A stretch of DNA of 64,000 nt from Echinococcus granulosus (taxonomy: Eukaryota; Platyhelminthes; Cestoda; Cyclophyllidea; Taeniidae), in assembly GCF_000524195.1 (NCBI RefSeq), contig NW_020170469.1:146991-210990 (forward strand). Reading direction: 5' to 3'. Made by a program: the position numbers and the translations under genes. The notes under the pieces are model-generated. The model did not search any database and was not told the origin of the DNA. It was given only the letters and a program-made list of their open reading frames with translations. The first letter of the stretch is position 1. Each line of letters opens with the position of its first letter. Of this stretch, positions 57,901 through 64,000 are shown in pieces.

Positions 57901-60900
57901 CCCCCATCCCCCTTGCATGTCGGCGGTACACTTTCTGTCCTAGTTTTACGCGTCCTTTCGACTTGGGGTGCCAAATCGGTGATAATGGATAGCGAATCGG
58001 ATGCTCGAGGACAACTACCCTAATTTCCAGTTCTGAATGTTGAACCTTAACGTCACAATAAGGGGCATATGTTGCGGTTGGGCGGATACGTCGCAACTAA
58101 ATCCCGCGTTCTGCAAGAATGCCAATCACACGTGAGCCATCTGGAAAAGATCATTACATATCTGTCTACGGTACCTGTTCAAAGAGGTCAAATAAGTGAA
58201 CAAGCGATACTTCTTCATCTTTATGCTAGCTGAATAGAAACATGATAGATATGACTGGCCAGTACAGAGGTGGGAAGAGAGTAGCAAGGAGGAACAGACG
58301 TGAAACATCATTCCCAAGAAAATAAACACCGTCCTTAATCAAATGACCCTGCTTTAAGGTCAGCGCTCTTCCATCCATCGATGGGTACATGTGACGGCCA
58401 GCACATTTCCCCTTCTCCCAATACAGTTTTCAAACACGACAAAACTCCAGATAGAAGAATAGTGTCAAGAGGGATTAGTGACTATGGGATAGCTGGCATG
58501 TTTGGTTCATGGGTGTTTCCCTACAGCGCCGACTATGTTGCGGTGGCCGACGGGGGTAGTTAATTAATTGAAGCGTCAGGAATGACTATCAAAAGGAAAG
58601 GGTGCCATTTAATATCTTGGGGGTTTGTTTAGCTCCTCATTTTGGTTTCACAGACACCGAAAGCACGGCTTTTGTAATCCCCACGGGCAACATGACCCTC
58701 GGGCCATGCCAGTAGTCCCTCAGCCCTTCTTTCTGCACGTCGGCAATATTTTTTCCGTCCTGGTGTTATGACTACTGTCGACATCATGAAAAACTCTGGA
58801 CGCCACAGAAATTCTTAAAACAGAGATCAATTTAACGCCACACGCCAATTGTGGCAAAATAATAGTTAATGTGGGGAGAATTATAGGCATTACATTGTGA
58901 AATCAGGTATAGCAAAGGCAAGGGAAAGCATAAAGCTTATTATGTGTACTAATTAATATACATTCGTTTAAGGGTACAGCCTAAACAAAAGATTACATTA
59001 TTAATTCAAAATGACAAATTTTAGCAGAGCTCTCTACAACTTGTAAATACTTGGAGAGAATATAAAGATAGTTGTCACGATTTTGTTTTGTTCACAAATT
59101 GCAAAAAGGTTTACGGCAGGAGCACAAAAAATGGGAATCATAAAAAGGTGGACTGCAGCCAAGGCAATAATTGATAGCTCACTAAGAGGATAAGCTCTCA
59201 GGTCAGATGCTCTAATTGTTCCCAATGTTCTCATTCATCATCAGTAATGTTAGATCAAACTTTGTAGTCATCGAACACATGTAAATATGTAGGAAAAAAA
59301 ATTTGAACTGCCCCCTCTCTTGTGTTTCAATATGCCTGAAGCATCCGATTAATGGTGATGAATTGTCTAATCTTTGGATGAAAGTTAAACAGCGTCAATG
59401 GATTGCGACCTCCAGACACAGAGATTTGAGGGAAAAGTGTTTCCGCACTAGAACTAGATTATTTTCTCGTGTAGTAGTAAGAGTACTCAAGCTTCATGAG
59501 AAAGGAACGTGGGATTCTCATTAAAATGTAGCACTGGACCAAACTTTAATAATTGGAACAATTCGGTTTCATCAAATTTTACATCAGGTAAGTATTGTGA
59601 CCAAAAGTTGCCTCAGTTAGTTGTAACCCAGTATAAACTCAGAATGCAGCTGGGTGCATGGGGCAATTACATGGCTAGTTAACGAGCCATTTGTCCAACT
59701 TGACCAGCATGTTTTAACATCAAACAGTAAAATTGCAGAAACGTATAAAGAAATCGCTTTTTGTGATGCATTGATGCCCATTAAGATCTGTCATTTATTT
59801 TGCACCCTAACAGAATTTTAGCGCTTGGAAATGTTATGTCAAATAGACCTTTGAAGCACAACTTCACTCAAGTGGTCACCTGGTGCATAAATGAATGTTC
59901 TGTTGATGAGTCTACAAATATCAGACTCATCAATGTCTAATACAAGGCGCAAAACGCCTCGTAAATGTCAAGGTGACTATTTACAAGTCATTTGTCGTAC
60001 AGCATTCGCATCCCCATCGGCGAAAGTCACCAATATTACATCAGAGTGGCATGCGCATAGTAATAACAAGCATATCACGCTTGACAGCATAGCATGACAT
60101 GTAGAATTTACATCGGTACCAAGTAAACGGCAAAATTATGGCTACATATGATGTGGTAGGGAAGTGACCCAGTGAGTGAATCAAATGGCATAGGAGCGAG
60201 TAAGTCTGTTTATCCTTCCCACCACTTAATTTGTTGAAAACGGTCCACATGCATAAAATCTAGCTCCATTTTAAGACGCCTCCTTGTCACTTAAGACAAT
60301 CCACTAGAGGGTATTACTGGCGCTGCCTGAAATTGCATACATCTAGATCCTGTCTGTTTATTAAGGCGCAAAGCCAGAGGTTTCCCTTCGAGACTGGAAC
60401 TCGTGTGCCATTAAATCAGCAAAGCTTGCATTACGTAAATGGAACGGATAGTGTCCTTATTTCTCTGAAGAACGCGACGATCTACGAGCAACAAGAAAGC
60501 CAGACATTAACTACATTTTTCGTGAATATAACAGAAATCTTAAGCCAATAAGCATAGGGGAAAAACAAGACATTTTAAAGATCGTTGATTGGTTTATGCT
60601 TAAAAGCATTTTTCAAAATCACAAAGAATTCTACGGCAAGCTTGAACATCATATTTAGCAAAGTGCGACTGTTTCATGTGCGATAAGAAGATTGCCATAA
60701 CAGAAGGAAGCTCTAAAGGACTATCGATCATTTCCCAAATAGGAAGTTAGCAACGCTTCGACTGCACCCGCTAGCAGAATATAATGTCACAAAATCCACC
60801 ACTAACTACTAAAATCTTAGTAAAATATATGCAGTGCTTAAAATCATCCCTCTTACAAAATAGCTAGACCATTCTAGTAAAGTTTGGAAGCACAGTTGAT

Positions 60901-61895
60901 AATAGCCTACCCTACGACGTTAGTGTTATCCGAAATTCCGAATCCCTGCTGTAAAAAGTTTCCCTCCCCATGTGATGGAAAATGTAAGCTCGCAGCATCA
61001 AAAAAACGGGATGTATTGCGTAAAAACTCATGAAAAGAGACATCTCCCCCTTCAACTTCAGCTCCACGATCCAAAGTTCAAAACTCTTGAATGCCTTTAT
61101 GGATAGGCAGTTGGAAGCTTGCGTGTTGCGAAAAATGAAAATGAATAAGGAAGATGCATAAAGATCTTAATTTATTCCAAATGAAGTCTTTACAATACTT
61201 CAATGAGATTTTATCAAAAGAACGGTTCATTGGTATAAAACACCACAATGTCACTTATATACAAAGGGTAAAGGTCGACATAAGTCATAAAAGGCTGACA
61301 GTTAAAAAAATATCGATATCCAAAAAAATGTGTACTTAAGAAATACGCCATCACTCCTTTATCTATTTCCATTTGATAATGCAGTAGATGAAGAAGAGTC
61401 CGAGCGAGTGAGATCAATTTCAACCGACCCTCCATCTCTGTCAGTTGGTAGGGCCGATGTGTCGGTGGAAAAAGACTGTTGATACCTACTTTCCCCACTC
61501 ATTGTTGGAGATGCTACTTCTAGCGTTTTTAAGGACATCGGTGATGCTTTTGCGAAATCTGCCAAATTATCTGCGCTCACTGAAGCAGACTCCTCCGTGT
61601 CATAGGAAACATCCGCTGTTGAAGACCTTAGCGATTGCACCTTTATAACGAATGAATCCAGCGTAGAGACTTTTCCATCAACGTGAGACTTCTGTTTTTT
61701 GGGCTTTAGAATGCTGGAACCATCCGCAGTTGCTTTATTCTTTTGCATGGTTTGACGCTTCGTTCCAGTGGTAGAATGGGGGGATACTCTAGCGTCACTA
61801 AATGCTTCTTTGTTCTCCTTCAAATAAGCAATAAATTCCGCAAAATCCATCGTACGAACAGCGGAAACCACCTTTGAGTCGTTACCAGATGCCAT
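53343..61895 (-). CDS. ATAD5: ATAD5 / Elg1-like PCNA unloader (multi-exon)
   Basis: Large subunit of the alternative RFC-like complex that removes PCNA from DNA after replication; nuclear. At least 12 exons on the minus strand: 61,361-61,895 (first, donor uncertain), 56,671-56,755, 56,175-56,636, 55,989-56,135, 55,923-55,956, 55,754-55,886, 55,550-55,682, 55,066-55,478, about 54,784-54,992, 54,482-54,679, 53,652-54,064 and 53,343-53,580. Diagnostic blocks match human ATAD5 in order: MWTDEYSPASLSEM, Walker A FGPTGCGKTS, VFEVNPSSCRSGR, Walker B ILFDDVDVLFD, FFTASDP (sensor 1), NIRQSIVRLQW (sensor 2), and the C-terminal LDFLPALR. Phases agree at every junction except the one at about 54,700-54,784. 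Predicted size is about 1,000 residues, shorter than human (1,844). A 4.6 kb intron after exon 1 contains TRIM copies L and M. Confidence 0.9.
55066..56755 (-). CDS. ATAD5: ATAD5 central exons: AAA+ core with ultrashort introns
   Basis: Seven exons. Introns are 34, 39, 32, 36, 71 and 71 bp in transcript order, with a 73 bp intron following. The serine/lysine-rich linker exon (56,175-56,636) has KRRKTCF, a possible nuclear signal. The 34-bp exon 55,923-55,956 encodes only about 11 residues. Walker A is in 55,754-55,886, Walker B and sensor 1 in 55,066-55,478. All six junctions are in phase, which is strong support for the model. Confidence 0.9.
57545..57736 (-). mobile_element. TRIM copy L: solo LTR, same subfamily as copy N
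   Basis: Minus strand: GTAATACGATGG start region, TTTATCTCTCGGTTTTGG, TGGACTGGCCTTCGGG, CAGTAGCCCAAACACC, TCTGCCCGAGTGTTATG, and end AGGACGCCACA. It shares with copy N the GAATATATA box and CCCGAGT in place of the CCCTAGT of other copies. Confidence 0.75.
58370..58807 (+). mobile_element. TRIM copy M: 3' half of internal region plus 3' LTR
   Basis: Internal blocks shared with copies F and H: GGCCAGCAC(A)TTTCCCCTTC, CCAATACAG, AAGAGG.AT(C/T)AGTGAC. A polypurine tract ATCAAAAGGAAAGGG ends at 58,602, followed by an LTR at 58,603-58,807 starting TGCCATTTAATATC and ending GGACGCCACA. The 5' half is absent. Confidence 0.75.
61361..61895 (-). CDS. ATAD5: ATAD5 first coding exon (PIP-like and SUMO-interacting motifs)
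   Basis: ATG at 61,893-61,895; the frame stays open for 178 codons to a stop at 61,359. MDFAEFIAYLKENKEAF (16-32) resembles the SYEEFLKSHKENK segment of human ATAD5; KPKKQK (64-69) is a possible nuclear signal; STLDSFV (77-83) looks like a degenerate PCNA-binding box; VEIDLT followed by acidic and serine residues (158-170) is a textbook SUMO-interacting motif. A phase-0 donor exists only as TCG|GTTGAA before the SUMO motif, so how this exon joins the next is unclear. A separate 178-residue nuclear protein is the alternative. Confidence 0.6.
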
Positions 61896-62308
61896 AACGC
61901 CAGAGAACACGCGTACGCCAAAGGCAGGCCAGACGAAACGCGCGGGATAACTTTAAAGATCCTAATCAACACATCCAAACAAATATGGCTCATTCTAAAT
62001 ACCTAAAAAAATGTCTGCTTTAGCGTATAGCAAACTTGTTTTTTAATTTTGCATAAAAAAGCATTGTTTGCGTCCAAACTTCCCGCTGTTCTAAAATGTT
62101 GCCCCAGCTTATATGTACTTAAATAGTATTTTGTGACCTTCCTTTCTAATAGCGTATGTACCTTTGTCAAATCTTTTTCAAGCATTTAACGCTATTTATT
62201 TGCATAAAGCGAGCAGTAAAGAAAAGTAAGGTAGCTCGCCAAAAGCCAGTTGGACTACTTGCAATTTTTCTAATTTATTTTAAACCGAATTAAAGGATTA
62301 GGAAACAA
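61896..62308. other. Upstream region of the ATAD5 first exon
   Basis: No gene recognised; probable promoter region. Confidence 0.5.
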
Positions 62309-62510
62309 TGTTATGTAATACGATAGTGGTTTATCCCTCGGTTCTGGTGAGGCGCCACTTCTGTGCTTCGAATTAGCCCCCTTGTACCTCGCTGGGTGGG
62401 CTGGCCTTTTGGGCCATGCCAATAGCCCAGACACCTTCTCCGTGCTGAATATATATTCTGCCCGAGTATTGTGTCTTCTTTCGTCTTCAGGGAATGCCGG
62501 GACGCTACAC

Positions 62511-62522
62511 TGGTGGCAGCGG
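62511..62522 (+). other. Primer-binding site of TRIM copy N
   Basis: TGGTGGCAGCGG, one base after the LTR end. It is complementary over 12 nt to a tRNA 3' end reading CCGCTGCCA plus CCA, as found in eukaryotic tRNA-Leu isoacceptors. tRNA identity is from general knowledge; the host tRNA is not in this window. Confidence 0.6.
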
Positions 62523-62620
62523 AAAGCGAACCCGATCTTGAAAGACATGTATCCTGATTTTCCACTTCTGCGTGATAAGCCTTAGTAGAGCGGAAGAAGT
62601 ACACATGCTACGGATGGGAG

Positions 62621-62720
62621 NNNNNNNNNNNNNNNNNNNNNNNNNNNNNNNNNNNNNNNNNNNNNNNNNNNNNNNNNNNNNNNNNNNNNNNNNNNNNNNN
62701 NNNNNNNNNNNNNNNNNNNN
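62621..62720. other. Assembly gap (100 N)
   Basis: Exactly 100 N, a placeholder length. It falls between the internal region and 3' LTR of TRIM copy N. Confidence 0.98.
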
Positions 62721-62754
62721 TTCCTTCGTCTTCAGAGAGTCCCGAGACGCTACA

Positions 62755-63373
62755 GCTAATGTAAGTACTATTAAGGAAATGTTGCAATCTTAACTCCTCT
62801 TTGTAAATCATTCTAATGTAACAGTTTTATCTTTCATAAATTCGGATTTTATAAGCAAATACGTGTATCTCCAAAATGCGAACGTGATATGCGTTTATTC
62901 ACATGACCCAGAGCCCACATCTTGGTGTGGCATTAAAATCGGTGGAAATTGAATTGCCCCAGATGAAATATCATATAATCGCATTACTCCGTAAAATGTT
63001 AACCTCTTAATTGCTAGATTTACGCACCAATTAATGCTGGCTACTCGACGTAGCCTCCCTTGAACGCCGCCTCCCAGTATTTTGTCTGCGACTTATCCCA
63101 ACGGTCAAGTAGAAAATACTGTCCAGTTCTCGTGACTGGGCCAACCAAGCCCGAACCCCGGCAAACGCCCGTGCTGCCAATCAAGATGTCATAAGGTGAG
63201 GTGACCGATTAGGGGGCCTCGTCATTCCTCGACCCAGCCGCATATCAAACCCATAGGCCTTAGACCCCCTCAAGTCCCGTTTGATAATACGTGATGAGCG
63301 AATCACGGAGGAACCCAAACCCAACATCTAATAAACAAATATAAGCTATGCACTATAAACATAGGTATTTCAA
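62755..63373. other. Gene-free stretch with a GC-richer patch
   Basis: 63,040-63,330 is clearly richer in G and C than the surrounding intergenic DNA, with no open frame or known repeat recognised. It lies just past the stop of the minus-strand gene at 63,374 and may be its 3' UTR or an unrelated repeat. Confidence 0.45.
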
Positions 63374-63970
63374 TTACAGAGAAGTAAAAGCTAAGTTGAG
63401 ATAGTTTAAAGGCTGACAGCGCATGTGTCTTTCGCCAAGGCTCGACGATGAGGTGACCTGCGCCTCACCTCGTGCCTCTACCACCTCGAAGCCCATTGAG
63501 CGTAGGGTTGGCGCATCATCAGCGGCTCTGAAAGGAAAAAAGTAGACTGCCGGTAAACACTTAATAAAGGTACAAGTAGCGATAACAACAAAAGTGCGTC
63601 AGAGGTCAAACAGGATGTTAGGAAGGCAGCTAATAAGATTGGGTATTGAATATCGAGGAGTACGGCCTGTCAGATTCCATTCGTGAAATGAATGTCTCTG
63701 TCACTGTTTACGCTTCTAAATGGCGATTCACTGGTTTAGTAAAAGCAGAAAGACTCACCCATCGTAATCCAGCACCACAGAGAGTATCTCTACTCCATAG
63801 ATGCGTCGCAATGCCTCAAAGAACTGCATCTGTAAGTCAGCTACTTGTTCCGCCGGTGTGTAACCATCCTCCACCGATCGAGCTACCGTGATGAGGCAGG
63901 GATTGTGTAGACGGTTCAAGAGACTCTCCAGTCCCGCCACAAGCTCCCCCTGTTCCTGAGCTGTGGAGAC
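63374..63970 (-). CDS. Unidentified gene, last two exons
   Basis: Not recognised. Penultimate exon 63,759-63,970 (after GGTAG, ending GG|GTGAGT) and last exon 63,374-63,527 (after CTTTCAG), joined in phase across a 231-bp intron, giving about 120 C-terminal residues to a TAA. The protein part reads as a compact alpha/beta domain: a helix VAGLESLLNRL, strand PCLITVARS, helix ADLQMQFFEALRRIYG, strand VEILSVVLDYDG, then RSMGFEVVEARGE. A variable serine stretch and a conserved-looking CQPLNYLNLAF tail follow. Even composition, matching splice phases and secondary-structure pattern make it a real gene. The upstream exons are beyond the window. No function is proposed. Confidence 0.75.
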
Positions 63971-64000
63971 CTACCAAGATGAATCATAAAGAGAAGTGAG

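Larger units (their letters stand above)
56756..61360. other. ATAD5 first intron (about 4.6 kb)
   Basis: Holds TRIM copies L (57,545-57,736) and M (about 58,370-58,807). The remaining sequence has only short open frames without resemblance to known proteins. Extra small ATAD5 exons could be hidden here. Confidence 0.6.
62309..62754 (+). mobile_element. TRIM copy N: cleanest 5' LTR and primer site, interrupted by an assembly gap
   Basis: 5' LTR about 62,309-62,509 ending GACGCTACA; primer-binding site TGGTGGCAGCGG at 62,511-62,522 then AAAGCGAACCCGATC; internal region to 62,620; 100 N; then 62,721-62,754 is the last 34 bases of an LTR (TTCCTTCGTCTTCAGAGAG to GACGCTACA). The element was evidently intact and the assembler failed to resolve its interior, so the true length is unknown, probably about 1.1 kb. 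Confidence 0.82.

Noticed and set aside
62572..62811. Frames running through the N block
   Set aside because: Artefacts of reading undefined bases.

Overview
The window looks like a piece of a flatworm (platyhelminth) nuclear genome, most likely a tapeworm with a large, repeat-rich genome. Supporting signs are AT-rich, gene-sparse DNA, spliced genes with some extremely short introns (32-39 bp), 4-7 kb introns loaded with transposon copies, two receptors of a flatworm-style orphan 7TM type, and a dense family of miniature LTR retrotransposons (TRIMs) recalling those described in taeniid tapeworms. There is no sign of operons, plasmids, phage or CRISPR. A run of exactly 100 N (62,621-62,720) is an assembly gap.

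Layout. 1-12 kb: no convincing gene; TRIM pieces at 1-355, 6.0-6.4 kb, 8.0 kb and 8.6 kb, and a decayed LINE endonuclease remnant near 11.7-12.0 kb. 12.4-17.0 kb: two paralogous intronless 7TM receptor genes, head to head (minus at 12.4-13.7 kb, plus at 15.9-17.0 kb). 17.6-19.6 kb: a solo TRIM LTR and a full TRIM. 21.9-22.7 kb: a three-exon SNU13 (15.5K/NHP2L1) gene, minus. 23.4-23.8 kb: a possible small secreted cysteine-containing protein, minus. 28.5-29.0 kb: the main exon of an ARL5 small GTPase, minus, with the last exon not found. 30.5-38.7 kb: TRIM territory (five copies). 40.0-49.1 kb: a three-exon acetylcholinesterase, plus, with a TRIM in its second intron. 53.3-61.9 kb: an ATAD5/Elg1-like clamp-unloader gene, minus, at least 12 exons. 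62.3-62.75 kb: a TRIM interrupted by the assembly gap. 63.4-64.0 kb: the last two exons of an unidentified gene, minus.

The genes are ordinary unlinked eukaryotic loci: snRNP/snoRNP assembly (SNU13), Golgi trafficking (ARL5), cholinergic signalling (AChE), PCNA unloading (ATAD5) and two orphan receptors. The common thread is the TRIM family, 14 recognisable copies in 64 kb. It shows paired LTRs of about 150-200 bp, a primer-binding site matching a tRNA-Leu 3' end, a conserved internal region of up to about 740 bp and a conserved polypurine tract. Exon boundaries were built by hand from frame, splice dinucleotides and remembered family alignments; LTR boundaries are good to a few bases to about 15 bases.
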